From the NCBI GenBank assembly GCA_025403435.1, contig JAJQZP010000225.1, positions 496,001 to 560,000 on the forward strand: a stretch of DNA of 64,000 nucleotides, read 5' to 3'. Below, in pieces: positions 34,899-47,444 of this stretch. Below the pieces are notes generated by a model, which did not search any database, was not told where the DNA came from, and saw nothing but the letters and a program-made list of their open reading frames with translations. This stretch comes from Artocarpus heterophyllus. Its lineage: Eukaryota; Streptophyta; Magnoliopsida; Rosales; Moraceae. The position numbers and the translations under genes were made by a program. Position 1 is the first letter of the stretch, and every line of letters begins with the position of its first letter.

Positions 34899-35695
34899 TG
34901 TTGCAGATATGGAGCCAAATGAAGTAGACAACCCAGCAAAAGGAAGGAAAAGGGAGAAAATCGCGTCCTCGAAGGCAGGGAGCAAGCGCCGCGGCTCTGG
35001 CAGAAGAGCGCCGCGGCGCTGGGGCGAAGGCGCCTAGGCGCCAGGTGAAGAGCGCCTAGGCGCCAGGACAAGAGCGCCTAGGCGCTATGTGGCAAGCGCC
35101 TAGGCGCCAAGGGCTTTACGCCTAGGCTCAAAGAGGATGGCGCCTAGGCGCCAGGTGAATTGCGCCTAGGCGCCGCAGGGGAGCGCCGCAGCGCTCGTTT
35201 CGAGCGCCGCGGCGCTGACGCGCTGTGCTGCGCGATGTGTTTTGAATCAAAGTCGAATTCAAAGGTCCCAAAAACGGGAAACCACTAGGGTTTCCCATTA
35301 GTTGCTATTTTCTCCTCCTTTGGTTATAAATAGACACAAGGTGGCTAGGGTTGTGTGTGTGAAAACTGTGGGTGAAAAGTGTGAGTGGCATAATTTTGTG
35401 AGAGGCAAAATTCTTGAGAGCTCCATCCTTGAGAGAGAAAAAATTCCCATTGGGTGTTAGATAGAAGAGAGTTTTGGTAAGCACAGTTTGTGAGTGTGTG
35501 AGAAACTGCTCTTGTAATCTGTAATCTCCTTCATCATAGTGGAATCTGCAAGCGGCAGAAACAGGACGTAGTCTCAAATTTGGACGAACCTGTATAAAAA
35601 TTTGGTGTCTCTATTTTCTTCTTTTCTCCTATTTATTTTCTGCAATTGTTCGTTCTTGCGATCCTTGGAATTAAGAGTCGCCTAATTTCCCAACA
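34899..35695 (+). repeat. 3' LTR of element C
   Basis: The 797-bp LTR ends CCCAACA at 35695, followed by the ATAAG duplication. It differs from the 5' LTR mainly in the palindrome array: minus one 22-bp unit, plus a 68-bp block with GCGCCGCAGCGC and GCGCCGCGGCGC. Confidence 0.95.
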
Positions 35696-35700
35696 ATAAG
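35696..35700. repeat. Target site duplication ATAAG, right copy (element C)
   Basis: It matches 31418-31422; body B coding sequence resumes with TCCATCTTAGG. Confidence 0.95.
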
Positions 35701-35868
35701 TCCATCTTAGGTTTGATAAAATATAGATTATTTTGCATCCATCCAGAACAAATAAAAGATTAGTTTCTCAAAGGAGAGGATGATATCCAGGTTTCGATTC
35801 CAATCATTATAATTCTCTCCAATTAATAGGTTTTTGTCAAGTATCGATGATAAAGCATTTTTAGACAT
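35701..35868 (-). pseudogene. Body B Gag start, with 1-kb internal deletion
   Basis: Minus-strand Gag starts at ATG 35868 (MSKNALSSI...). Within about 35 codons (junction near 35759-35762) it joins directly to pre-integrase sequence. The corresponding interval in body D, about 41982-43031, holds most of Gag and protease. About 1.05 kb is therefore missing from B. Confidence 0.85.
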
Positions 35869-37281
35869 TTTTAATCTTCAATTAAGAATCATATACTAAA
35901 GATAAGCAAACATATAATAATAATTTAGTAAGATAACACAATCATATAAAAATACAAATGTGTTTATGTGTCAAAACCTTGAAAATATCACGACCTTACA
36001 ACGATAATTCCCAACTCATAATTCAACAAGCTCCTAGCGGAGTCATGGCAAATTTAATCAGGAACACAGATCCCCTCCTGATTAATATATGCCATCCAAG
36101 ACCCGTATAATCCAGCATATATTAATAATCGTTTCTTTGGCCATTGATTTTATTAACAGAGCTCCTAGGGGAGGTTAATAATAAAATTAACGTGAGTGTA
36201 TAACCATCATTTCAATATTTCATCCATGATTTACAATCACCACCTAGGGGTGTGTAACCATAAATCATGCTAAACTACCTTATCCTCTTAGAGATCTAAT
36301 CTGGTACATGATAAAAATCCCTTCCTAGGGGTCGGGACCACCATGTTCTGCCTATGGACCAACGATGGAGGCCTTAGGTCCTCTCTTCGAAAACCTTCTC
36401 CCACTCAATATTTTAAAATCAAGGTTTTATTTTAAGATCATACATGAACAATTTTAATATGAGCGGCACTTCCTATTCTATATGACATGCTATCAATATA
36501 CATAGCAAATTATATTATAATGTAGACAAGCTAAGCAATCTAGCAAAGCTACAAGCAAAATAATAATAACCGTAATATCATGGCTCTACCCTAGAGAATA
36601 GAAAACTAAGATTACAAGAGAATGATTGAGACATATTATCAATTCTTCATCCTTGAAACTCAAGCTATATCTTTCTTCAAATAATGCCCATCTTCAAGTC
36701 TTCAATCTCGTATGAATCGAACACTTCATATTTTCGGTCATATCCAAATTTAATGTTTCTCAGAATTCTCCCAAAAAAAAACATTAAAACTACATTGAAA
36801 ACTACACCTTTTCTGGAAAAATTGCCAGCTCTCGGTCAGTAGGCTGTTCTAGGTAATCGGCCTGTTGGTCATGCTCCATCAGCCTGCCGATAAGGAAGAT
36901 CGACCTGCCGACTCATGAAAGTTTTGTCTGTCGCCAGAGCCACCTGATTTCTACCCCACTAACGGTTTGCTGAACTCACCTCCAACATGCCGATCTGTGA
37001 CAATCGGCCTGCCGAACTATGGGGTTCGGCACGTCGACCGAGCAAAAATCTCCCATTCTAGAAAATACAATTTTTAATAAAATTCATCAATTTTATTTTC
37101 AACAATTCAAAAACATAAAATTAGAGACTCATGACAACATATATAACATACAGGAACCTAGAGTGCCAACTCTCTATAAAATTAAATTCAAGCATAGGAG
37201 AAATTAAGATCACAAAATTGATACATATAACATAATCACAAACTCGTAAATTTTTGTAAAAACCATGGCTTTGATACCAAT
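35869..37281 (-). other. Untranslated leader and primer site of body B
   Basis: Nearly identical to the D leader (43145-44557). It contains the palindromic cluster (about 36838-37040, for example ATCGGCCTGCCGAACT) and, at 37268-37281, the complement of the primer site ATTGGTATCAAAGC adjoining L2. Confidence 0.75.
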
Positions 37282-39287
37282 TGTTGGAAAAATAGTACGC
37301 AGCAGAATTTTAAAAATTTTACATCAGAGTATTTTCCAAAACACAAGTTTGACATGCTATATGCATAAATTAACCGTATCTTACTAACCTCTGTGTGCCG
37401 AAAAGCTCCCGCAATCTGTGAAGAGAAGTAACGTTCCAGAAGGGCCTCAGCCAACTGGTCTTCTTTACTATTCTCTATCCACGACTGGAGTGTGTGTGGG
37501 CTCACACTTACAGCTCTTCCACTAGGCGACTCTCCTTCCAACCAATTGAGAGAACCAAAGCTAGTGCTCGGATTTGTGAACAAAAGCTCTCAGGGAGTTT
37601 TCAGATTCTCACCGACAGAGTATCACTCTTAATCTCTCAATTGATTTGAATAACTTATATGACTTACTCCCTATTTATAGAGGTTGGGTCTATGGTCAGT
37701 CCTTATCAAATTAGGTCTCAAAAATTCGAATCAGAATCAAATTCGGATCAATATTTGATAAGATCTGTATAAAAATGCGTAATCTTATCCTTCGCTCTTC
37801 GGCAGGCTGAACACGTCCATCGACAGGCCAAACACGTGGATCGGCAGGCCGAACTACTGAATAAAAATCTCAACAAATTTTTTATTTTTCAACCGAGATT
37901 CTAAAAGATGAAGTCTCAGTTTTAATTTAAATAACCCAATAGATAAGTTATATGATCAAAACAACTTTATCTAGATAATCTCTAGCAAAATAAATGAATT
38001 CCTAATAATTCTACACGTTATCTTGATCTAATTTATCCAAAAATTAAATCAACCGATAAACAGACAAGAATTATCCAATTCCAATAATTCACAAGTTTAT
38101 CTTAAATCAATTTTATCACAAAATTAATTAAATTGATAACAGACATGAGTTATTTGATTCTTTCAAATTTTAACCAATCTGATAAATCTGACATAAGTTA
38201 TCAATTATTGGAAAAGTACGCCGTATTGTTACAGGGTATTGTGAGCTAGCAAATGGGACCAAATGGACCTATATAGTTCAAGCTCCCGATAATTACGAAA
38301 CCTAATATCCCAAATATACATTTTATAATTATCAACTCCAACACTACTCCACTAAAAGCTTGGAGCTACACTCTCGAACTACATAGAATTATGAAGCCCG
38401 TATAGCTAAGTCTCCATGACATATCATAGTGTATCGTATCCCCATTTGGTTATCCATAATCGGCTAAAGGACAAGTTCTATCTTACCTTCCCGATTATTT
38501 TCTTCTTACCTTCCATTATCTCACCATCGAAAAACTTACCATCAAAGACAGTATACAATTCGGTTACACCTATGTGTCCAAATAGTTGAGCACACCAGTT
38601 TTCCAATTCCAGGATAATGCATATAAGAGGATATCACTACTCCTAAAGAGGAGCTATGGATTCCATATCTATGAATAACATGTCTACGCTATCAAGAGCC
38701 ATGCCTCCAACGTACCGACATGCATACCACTATTAAGATGTGGGTGTCATCCTTTGGTACATCAAAAGCCACAAGTCAAGACAACGGGCCCACTATTTAT
38801 CTCAGGATTAAGATACAATACAAATGATTGTCTAAAGTGAATCGATTTGCCGGGATAGAATTATTAACCCAAATCAATTCACTTTATGTCTTGATCTAAC
38901 ACATCATCACCTATGACAACATGCCAATGTTTCTAATCATGGAGTCCACCTCCGATGGTCAAGACAAACCATCTCTCAATTGGGATATAGACAACATAAT
39001 AATCTTTACATGAATAAAGCGCTCAACTTTATTCCCTCGATTGCGGATCTTATGATTTAAAGCATCACCTTAAGAATCGTGTCTTCCGCATAATATGTCC
39101 ATCATATGCCCAATTCTTAAGGTTTAGACCGACAGTCTCAGACTATTGTTTGCTTAACATACATTCAACAAATATGAACGTAAAGAGGACAAGATTTGGT
39201 ATATAAATAATAAATAAATTCTTTATTTATAAAAATGTCTCCAAAAATTTATTATATTTTTACTCCTTAGGGCATACATGTCTAACA
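37282..39287 (-). repeat. L2: middle LTR shared by bodies B and D
   Basis: The 2006-bp LTR (TGTTGG...CTAACA on the plus strand) is adjoined on the left by a primer site (5' LTR of B) and on the right by a polypurine tract (3' LTR of D). One LTR thus serves both bodies. TATAAATA is at 37672-37679 on the minus strand. Three copies of the TCGGCAGGCCGA-type motif lie at about 37797-37856, 118 nt upstream of that TATA. Confidence 0.9.
37797..37856. promoter_or_regulatory. TCGGCAGGCCGA-type repeats upstream of L2 TATA
   Basis: CTTCGGCAGGCTGAAC, ATCGACAGGCCAAAC and ATCGGCAGGCCGAAC occur about every 22 bp. Equivalent blocks are at 18783-18856 (L1), 20293-20371 (A, plus strand) and 45068-45122 (L3, shorter). 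The motif is a near-perfect palindrome. Confidence 0.7.
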
Positions 39288-39301
39288 ATCTCCCACTTGC
39301 A

Positions 39302-42300
39302 CTAAGTGAGCAAATACGACAAATCTCGCATCCTCATAGCTTCCACAAGCCTCTTGAAGACTCTCCCAGTAAGTGTCTTGGTAATTGGATCAGCCAAATT
39401 GTCCTTTGACATGATCTTACATACCGTGACATGCCCACCCTCAACGAAGACCTTTATTACAAGATACTTCCAAACAATGTGCTTACTCTTCTTGTGAAAT
39501 CTTGGTTCCTTAGCATTAGCTACCACCGCACTGTTATCGCAGTACAGTGATACCACCTTATCCATATCAGGAACTACCTAAAGATCCCTCAGGAACTTGC
39601 GGAGCCATACTGCTTCCTTCGAAGCGTCACTAGCTACCATATACTAGGCCTCCATCGTTGAATCCGAAGTGCAATCTTGCTTGGCACTTCTCCAACTAAT
39701 GGCACAGCCTCCCAGAGTAAACACAAAACTAGAAGTCGATTTCCTAAAATCCATATAGGATTGAAAATCCGAGTCAGTGTATCCTAGAGGAGTCAAGTCC
39801 TCACTTGAATACACAAGCATATACCTTCGTGTCCTTCTCAGGTACTTGAAAATATGCTTAACCGTAACCTAGTGGTTCGGTCCTAGATCCGCTTGAAATT
39901 GACTTACAATCCTGACCACATAACTAATACCCTGTCATGTGCAAAGCATGGCATACATGAGACTACCCACTGCCGAAGCATAGGGCACCTTTTCCATGTA
40001 TTCTCTTTCTTCCTTAGACTTTGGAGAGTCTTTCTTGGAAAGAGTAATTCCAGACCTAGATGGTTGCCCACCTTTCTTGGAATCCTACATTGCAAATCTC
40101 CTGAGAATTTTATCTATGTTGCTGGCCTGGGACAAAGCAATCATTTTGTTCTTCCTATCCCAAAAGATCTAGATACCGAGAACAAAATTAGCCTCACCCA
40201 AGTCCATCATGTCAAACTGCTTGGTTAACCATAATTTAACCAATAACAATGCCCCAATGTCATTGCAAATCAAGAGAATGTCATCTACATAGAGTAGTAG
40301 AAAAACCAACTTCCCATCCTTAATGTGTTTATAAACACATGGCTCATCCACATTTTGTGAGAACCAACTAGACTTGATCACTTGATCAAATCTTATGTTC
40401 CAAGAACGAGAAGCCTACTTAAGTCCATAAATAGACTTTAGCAGCTTACAAACCTTACCCTCTTGACCCATGACCTTGAACCTGTCTGGTTGTTCCATAT
40501 AAATGGACTCATCAAGATAGCCATTCAGAAAAGCCGTCTTGACATCCATCTGCCAAATCTCATAGTCGAGAGTGGTAGCTATGGACAAGAGAATCTGGGT
40601 GGACTTAAGCATGGCTACAGGCGAAAAGGTTTCCTCATAATCGATTCCTTCCTTTTGAATATAACCCTTAGCTACTAGTCTAGTCTTAAAGGTTTTGACC
40701 TTCCATCTACTCCTTTTTTCCTCTTGTAGATCCACTTACACCCTATGGGTTTTACCCCTTCGGAAAGATCCACAAGCTCCTAGACCTGATTAGTTTCCAT
40801 AGACTTCATCTCTATGTTCATGGCCTCTGTCCAGAGTTTTGAATCAACATCCTCCATAGCTTTTGTGTAAGTATAAGGATCCCTATCATATTCATCCGGT
40901 TTAGCCAAGAAGACCTCCCCATTGAACATATACCTCTAAGATTGATGCACGATCTTCCCACTACGTTGAAGCCCCTCATGTTGTTGTTCAGGTTTGTTTG
41001 GTTTTTCTATACTGATTGGAACAGTTTCATTCGGAACCTCCAGAGTGATCGGATCACTCCTTAACTTCTCAAGCACCACTTTGCTTTGACGTTTAAAGTC
41101 TTCTATGTAACTCTCCTCAAGGAAAGTTGCATTAGTATCCTTAAACAGGACATGAGCAGGACATCCCCATATACGAATATGGTTTAAGGATGTCTTCTTA
41201 CCCATCCACAACTCGTGAGGAGTTTTAGGGATCGATTTTGAAGGCACATTGTTCAAAAGATAACATGCGGTTTGTAGTGCATATCCCCAAAAGGATAAAG
41301 GCAATGATGAATAACTCATCATGGACCTAACCATGTCCAATAAAGTCCTATTTCTTCTCTCTGCTATGCCATTCTACTGTGGAGTGCTTGGCGTAGTCAA
41401 ATAGGATAAAATCCCATTCTTTAATAAGTGTCCCGAGAACTCATCAGAAAGGTATTCTCCACCTCGATCGGATCAAAGTGCCTTTATGGGTCTACCCAAT
41501 TGCTTTTCTACCTCGGCTCGCAACTTCCTAAACTTGTCAAAAGCTTCGCCTTTGTGGTGCATCAGGTACACATACCCATATCTTGAGTAATTGTCAATAA
41601 AAGTGACGAAGTACTCATACCCTCCTCATGCCCGGATGTTCATCGGTCTGCAAACATCACCATGCACAAGTTCTAGAACCCCTTCGGCCCTATTGCCCTT
41701 AGACCCGAATGGTCTTTTGGTCATTTTACCCTCCAAACAAGATTCACATTGAGGTATAGATTCCACCTTTAAGTGACTTAAAGGTCCGTCCATTTCTAAC
41801 CTTTGAATCCTATTCAGGTTAATATGACCAAGGCATAAATGCCAAAGATAAGTCTTATTAGAGTGAGAAGTTTTAAATCTTTTAGAGTAATTATCATTCA
41901 TCTCAGCATTAAGCAATAAGTCCATCTTAGGTTTGATAAAATATAGATTATTTTGCATCCATCCAGAACAAGTAAAAGATTTGTTTTTATGAATCACCAC
42001 TTTATCATTAAAAGAAACCAAATAGGAGTCTTTAAATAAACAAGCTACAGAAATTAAATTCCTTTTAAATTTAGGAACATAAAAACAATCTTATAAAAAT
42101 AAATTCCTATAATTATCAAAATAAAGATGGGCATCTCCTACTGCTTCCGCTGAGATCAAGGATCCATCGCCCATCCGAAGCGTGAAGTCTTCATGCAGCA
42201 GACTTCTCGTTTCTTTGAACCCCTACAGAGAAACACAAACATGATTAGTTACACTAGAATCTATGACCCAAATGTCGTTGGATTCCTCAACTAAACAAGT

Positions 42301-43144
42301 TTCTAAATGTAGAAGATCACACCTACCTCCTTTGGAAAGGAAGTCCTTGCACTGCTTCTTGATATGCCCGACCTTCCCACAGAAGAAGCACTTAAGCTTC
42401 TTTGGATTCTTCTTCTTCTTCTTCTTGCTCTTCATACTAGCAGGAATAGAAGACTTCCTGTTCTGGCCCGTTGCTTCTTTCCATTCCCAGAACTGAGATT
42501 GGAACAAGAAGTAGATACCATGTTGGCCTCTCCACTCGCAGGAGACTCCCTGATCAGCAGTTTAAACTCTAGTAACTGTTTCATTAATTCCATCAAGGTC
42601 ATATCCTGTCTATTGCTTAAAATAAAAGTAGCTCTAAACAGAATAAATTCCTTTGACAGAGTTTCAAAGACCATAGTCATCTGATTTTCAGCATTGATGT
42701 TGGCTCCATTGGTTTGTGCCTCAACGAGGTAACCCGTGACCAACATCATGTGCTCCTTAGCAGAAGTACCCAATCTCTGCATACAGTTTAAGAGTGTCTG
42801 AAGCACCCCTTGCTGCTTTGTTATTGCCTAGCCTCTAAACATATCCTCAAGATTATCCAAGATCTACTTCGTAGTCTCATAATCCTGATGTTGAGCCTGC
42901 AGCACGTTATTCATGCTAGCCATAACATAGTAGCGGGCCTGATCATTAGTATCTTTCCAGTGATCGTACACTTAGAATTGCTCATTAGTTGAGTCTCCCA
43001 TAGGCTTGGGAGGACAAGGGGTTGTCAGTACATATTTTAGTTTCTCAAAGGAGAGGATGATATCCAGGTTTCGATTCCAATCATTATAATTCTCTCCAAT
43101 AATAGGTTTTAGTCAAGTGTCGATCATAAAGCATTTTTAGACAT
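39302..43144 (-). pseudogene. Body D: Gag-Pol of copia, degenerate
   Basis: Minus-strand Gag starts at ATG 43144. A Gag piece is at 42432-42806, and an intact zinc knuckle CFFCGKVGHIKKQC lies near 42360-42400. The protease site reads WVIDSSVTNH (DSG changed to DSS) near 42260. Integrase pieces are at 41626-42021 and 40936-41340, and RT at 40415-40735 and 40169-40381 (YVDD intact). RNase H ends at 39302-39565 (NLADPITKTL). Several stops are identical in position to those of body B, so the two bodies descend from an already defective copy. This is the most complete version of the family here, lacking only what nonsense mutations and small frameshifts remove. Confidence 0.92.
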
Positions 43145-44557
43145 TTTTAATCTACAATTAAGAATCATATACTAAAGATAAGCAAACATATAATAATAAT
43201 TTAGTAAGATAACACAATCATATAAAAATACAAATGTGTTTATGTGTCAAAACCTTGAAAATATCACGACCTTACAATGATAATTCCCAACTCATAATTC
43301 AACAAGCTCCTAGCGGAGTCATGGCAAATTTAATCAGGAACACAGATCCCCTCCTGATTAATATATGCCATCCAGGACCCGTATAATCCAGCATATATTA
43401 AAAATCATTTCTTTGGCCATTAATTTTATTAACAGAGCTCCTAGGGGAGGTTAATAATAATATTAACGTGAGTGTATAACCATCGTTTCAATATTTTATC
43501 CATGATTTACAATCACCACCTAGGGGTGTGTAACCATAAATCATGCTAAACTACCTTATCCTCTTAGAGATCTAATCTAGTACATGATAAAAATCCCTTC
43601 CTAGGGGTCGGGACCACCATGTTCTGCCTATGGACCAACGATGGAGGCCTTAGGTCCTCTCTTCGAAAACCTTCTCCCACTCAATATTTTAAAATCAAGG
43701 TTTTATTTTAAGATCATACATGAACAATTTTAATATGAGCGGCACTTCCTATTCTATATGACATGCTATCAATATACATAGCAAATTATATTATAATGTA
43801 GACAAGCTAAGCAATCTAGCAAAGCTACAAGCAAAATAATAATAACCGTAATATCATGGCTCTACCCTAGAGAATAGAAAACTAAGATTACAAGAGAATG
43901 ATTGAGACATATTATCGATTCTTCATCCTTGAATCTCAAGCTATATCCTTCTTCATATAATGCCCATCTTCAAGTCTTCAATCTCGTATGAATCGAACAC
44001 TTCATATTTTCGGTCATATCCAAATTTAATGTTTCTCAGAATTGTCCCAAAAAAAAAAATTAAAACTACATTGAAAACTACACCTGTTCTGGAAAAATTT
44101 CCAGCTCTCGGTCGGTAGGCTGTTCTAGGTGATCGGCCTGTTGGTCATGCTCCATCAGCCTGCCGATAAGGAAGATCGACCTGCCGACTCATGAAAGTTT
44201 TGTCTGTCACCAGAGCCACCTGATTTCTACCCCACTAACGGTTTGCAGAACTCACGTCTGACATGCCGATCTGTGACCATCGGCCTTCCGAACTATGGGG
44301 TTCGACACGCCGACCGAGCAAAAATCTTCCATTCTAGAAAATACAATTTTTAATAAAATTCATCAATTTTATTTTCAACAATTCAAAAACATAAAATTAG
44401 AGACTCATGACAACATATATAACATACAGGAACCTAGAGTGCCAACTCTCTATAAAATTAAATTCAAGCATAGGAGAAATTAAGATCACAAAATTTATAC
44501 ATATAACATAATCACAAACTCGTAAATTTTTGTAAAAACCATGGCTTTGATACCAAT
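43145..44557 (-). other. Untranslated leader and primer site of body D
   Basis: It carries the second palindromic cluster (about 44103-44315) and the complement of ATTGGTATCAAAGC at 44544-44557. Near-identity with the B leader extends across the LTR boundary into about 500 bp of L2 and L3. Confidence 0.75.
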
Positions 44558-46550
44558 TGTTGGAAAAATAGTACGCAGCAGAATTTTAAAAATTTTACAT
44601 CAGAGTATTTTCCAAAACACAAGTTTGACATGCTATATGCATAAATTAACCGTATCTTACTAACCTCTGTGTGCCGAAAAGCTCCCGCAATCTGTGAAGA
44701 GAAGTAACGTTCCAGAAGGGCCTCAGCCAACTGGTCTTCTTTACTATTCTCTATCCACGACTGGAGTGTGTGTGGGCTCACACTTACAGCTCTTCCACTA
44801 GGCGACTCTCCTTCCAACCAATTGAGAGAACCAAAGCTAGTGCTCGGATTTGTGAACAAAAGCTCTCAGGGAGTTTTCAGATTCTCACCGACAGAGTATC
44901 ACTCTTAATCTCTCAATTGATTTGAATAACTTATATGACTTACTCCCTATTTATAGAGGTTGGGTCTATGGTCAGTCCTTATCAAATTAGGTCTCAAAAA
45001 TTCGAATCAGAATCAAATTCGGATCAATATTTGATAAGATCTGTATAAAAATGCGTAATCTTATCCTTCGCTCTTCGACAGGCTGAACACGTCCATCGAT
45101 AGGCCAAACACGTGGATCGGCAATAAAAATCTCAACGAATCTTTTATTTTTCACTCGAGATTCTAAAAGATGAAGTCTCAATTTTAATTTAAATAACCCA
45201 ATAGAGAAGTTATCTAATCAAAACAACTTTATCTAGATAATCTCTAGCAAAATAAATGAATTCCTAATAATTCTACACGTTATCTTGATCTAATTTATCC
45301 AAAAATTAAATCAACCGATAAACAGACAAGAATTATCCGATCCTAATAATTCACAAGTTTATGTTAAATCAATTTTATCACAAAATTAATTCAATCGATA
45401 AACAGACATGAATTATTTGATTCTTTCAAATTTTCACCAACCTGATAAATCTGACAAAAGTTACCAATTATTGGAAAAGTACGCCGTATTGTTACAGGAT
45501 ATTGTGAGCTAGCAAAGGGGACCAAATAGACCTATATAGTTCAAGCTCCCGATAATTACGAAACCTAATATCCCAAATATGCATTTTATAATTGTCAACT
45601 CCAACACTACTCCACTAAAAGCTTGGAGCTACACTCTCGAACTACATAGAATTATGAAGCCCGTATAGCTAAGTCTCCATGACATATCATAGTGTATCGT
45701 ATCCCCATATGGTTATCCATAATCGGCTAAAGGGCAAGTTCTGTCTTACCTTCCTGATTATTTTTTTCTTACGTTCCATTATCTCACCATCGAAAAACTT
45801 ACCATCCAAAGACAGTATACAATTCGGTTACACCTATGTTTCCAAATAGTTGAGCACACCAGTTTTCCAATTACAGGATAACGCATATGAGAGGATATCA
45901 CTACTCCTAAAGAAGAGCTATGGATTCCATATCTATGAATAATAGGTCTACGTATCAAGAGTTATGCCTCCAACGTACTGGCATGCATACCACTATTAAG
46001 ATGTGGGTGTCATCCTTTGGTACATCAAAAGCCACAAGTCAAGACAAAGGGCCCACTATTCATCTTAAGATTAAGATACAATACAAATGATTGCCTAAAG
46101 TGAATCGATTTGCTGAGATAGAATTTTTAACCCAAATCAATTCACTTTATGTACTGATCCAACACATTGTCACCTATGATAACGTGCCAATGTTTCTATT
46201 CATGGACTCCACCTCCGATGGTCAAGACAAATCATCTCTCAATTGGAATATAGACAACATAACAATCTTTACATGAATAAAGCGTCCAACTTTATTCCCT
46301 CGATTGCGGATCTTATTATTTAAACCATCACCTTAAGAATTGTGTCTTTTGTATAATCTGTCCATCATATGCCTAATTCTTAAGGTTTAGACCGACAGTC
46401 TCAGACTATTGTTCGCTTAACATACATTCAATAAATATGAACATAAAGAGGACAAGACTTGGTATATAAATAATAAATAAATTCTTTATTGATAAAAATG
46501 TCTCTAAAAACTTATTATATTTTTACTCGTTAGGGCATACATGTCTAACA
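44558..46550 (-). repeat. L3: 5' LTR of body D
   Basis: The 1993-bp LTR runs from TGTTGG at 44558 to CTAACA at 46550. The first approximately 500 bp look identical to L2 by eye, after which substitutions become frequent. It is followed by H1 sequence. Confidence 0.9.
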
Positions 46551-46555
46551 CCAGC

Positions 46556-47440
46556 TTGGTGGCAGCTTTCGATGTTACGAGCACCTTAGGCTAGGGAGCT
46601 GGAGTTTAGTTTCTACTCTTGTCACAGGCAAGTAACCTTTGATGCTTCCGTCAAGGACCCGCCAGACGAGGATAAAGAATCAGAGGACGTGGCCGCTGAA
46701 GATGAAGAAGCTAAGGAAAGGCTTGTCGCCACTAGGGTCTAGGGTATGATTGCAGACAAGAGCTTTCAGCCTGGCCAAGCCTCTATAATTGGTACACTTT
46801 GGAGCTACGTCGGGCTAGCTCGAAGCCTTACGTCGAGAGTGTCATATCCTGGAAGACGTCGACCTTGTGTTGCACAGGGAGGGGAACTCGCCACTGAACC
46901 CGACAGAAGGTTATATCACTTTATACTCTGAGTTCTTCTATGCCGGGCTTCACCTGCCTTTTCATCCCTTCCTTCGATAGGCATTAAATGACTTAAACAT
47001 GTGGCTTGCTCAATTGAACTTGAACTGCTATCACTCCCTGATCGGGATGTATATCCTCTGAAGGTATTACCACACAACCGAGATGCTGTGGGGAGCCTTC
47101 AAGCAAGTGCACAAAATGAAGAGGCTTCCTTGGCAATTGGGATGGTATTATTTCACTGGGTTCAAGAAAGATTTCATTCTAGGAAACCCTGACTTAAACA
47201 AACCTTGGAAGTTTGAGTGGTTCTTCGTGGGGGGAAACTACATGTCTCGGGCTGGTGAAGTGGTACTTGAGGACTAGCAAGTCCCGAGGAAGTTCGAGCA
47301 AGGGCACATCTGGTCGAAGAGGCCGTGGGCACCAATTGAGGTGGTTGTAACAGTGGAGGAATTATACACTAAGCCTGAATCTACTCAGCAGCAATCCTTC
47401 CTACTTCGAAAGGCCAATCTCACCCACTATGACTGGTAGT
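46556..47440 (+). pseudogene. H1 gag-like protein, C-terminal part (Transposase_28)
   Basis: This continues H1 after the copia cluster. An acidic region (46640-46720) is followed by TEGYITLYSEFFYAGLHLPF near 46900. Then come ALNDLNM, a Trp-to-stop change (MYIL then TGA then RYY) at about 47055, WYYFTGFKKDFILGN and KPWKFEWFFVGGNYMS (to about 47250). The order matches H2 (63330-63740) and the plant putative gypsy-type transposon domain Transposase_28. Homology ends at about 47440, where a CACTA remnant begins. Confidence 0.8.
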
Positions 47441-47444
47441 ATTG

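Larger units (their letters stand above)
31423..35695 (+). mobile_element. Copia element C, RT/RNase H-deleted, nested in body B
   Basis: TGTTGCAGATATGG...CCCAACA LTRs (751 and 797 bp), primer site, polypurine tract and the ATAAG duplication are all present. The single coding region covers Gag, protease and integrase, but RT and most of RNase H are deleted, so the copy is 4.27 kb. LTR divergence is low (about six substitutions seen by eye over about 730 shared bp, plus two indels in the palindrome array). It is thus among the youngest insertions in the window. Gag and integrase resemble the Tnt1/Tork side of copia. Confidence 0.95.
18269..46550. mobile_element. 28-kb nested copia cluster: tandem array B-D with A and C nested inside
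   Basis: Three minus-orientation LTRs (L1 18269-18856 plus about 27601-28790; L2 37282-39287; L3 44558-46550) bracket two internal regions (B and D) that share the middle LTR. Element A (plus strand) interrupts L1, and element C interrupts body B. The outer flanks are CAAGT (18264-18268) and CCAGC (46551-46555), identical at 3 of 5 positions, so a degraded target duplication is possible. Both flanks belong to the same H1 element, which fixes the array as one insertion. Confidence 0.8.

Noticed and set aside
37019..37207. 62-codon frames repeated at 37019 and 44295
   Set aside because: They lie in the duplicated non-coding leaders of bodies B and D, on the strand opposite the element. Their similarity reflects the duplication, not coding constraint.
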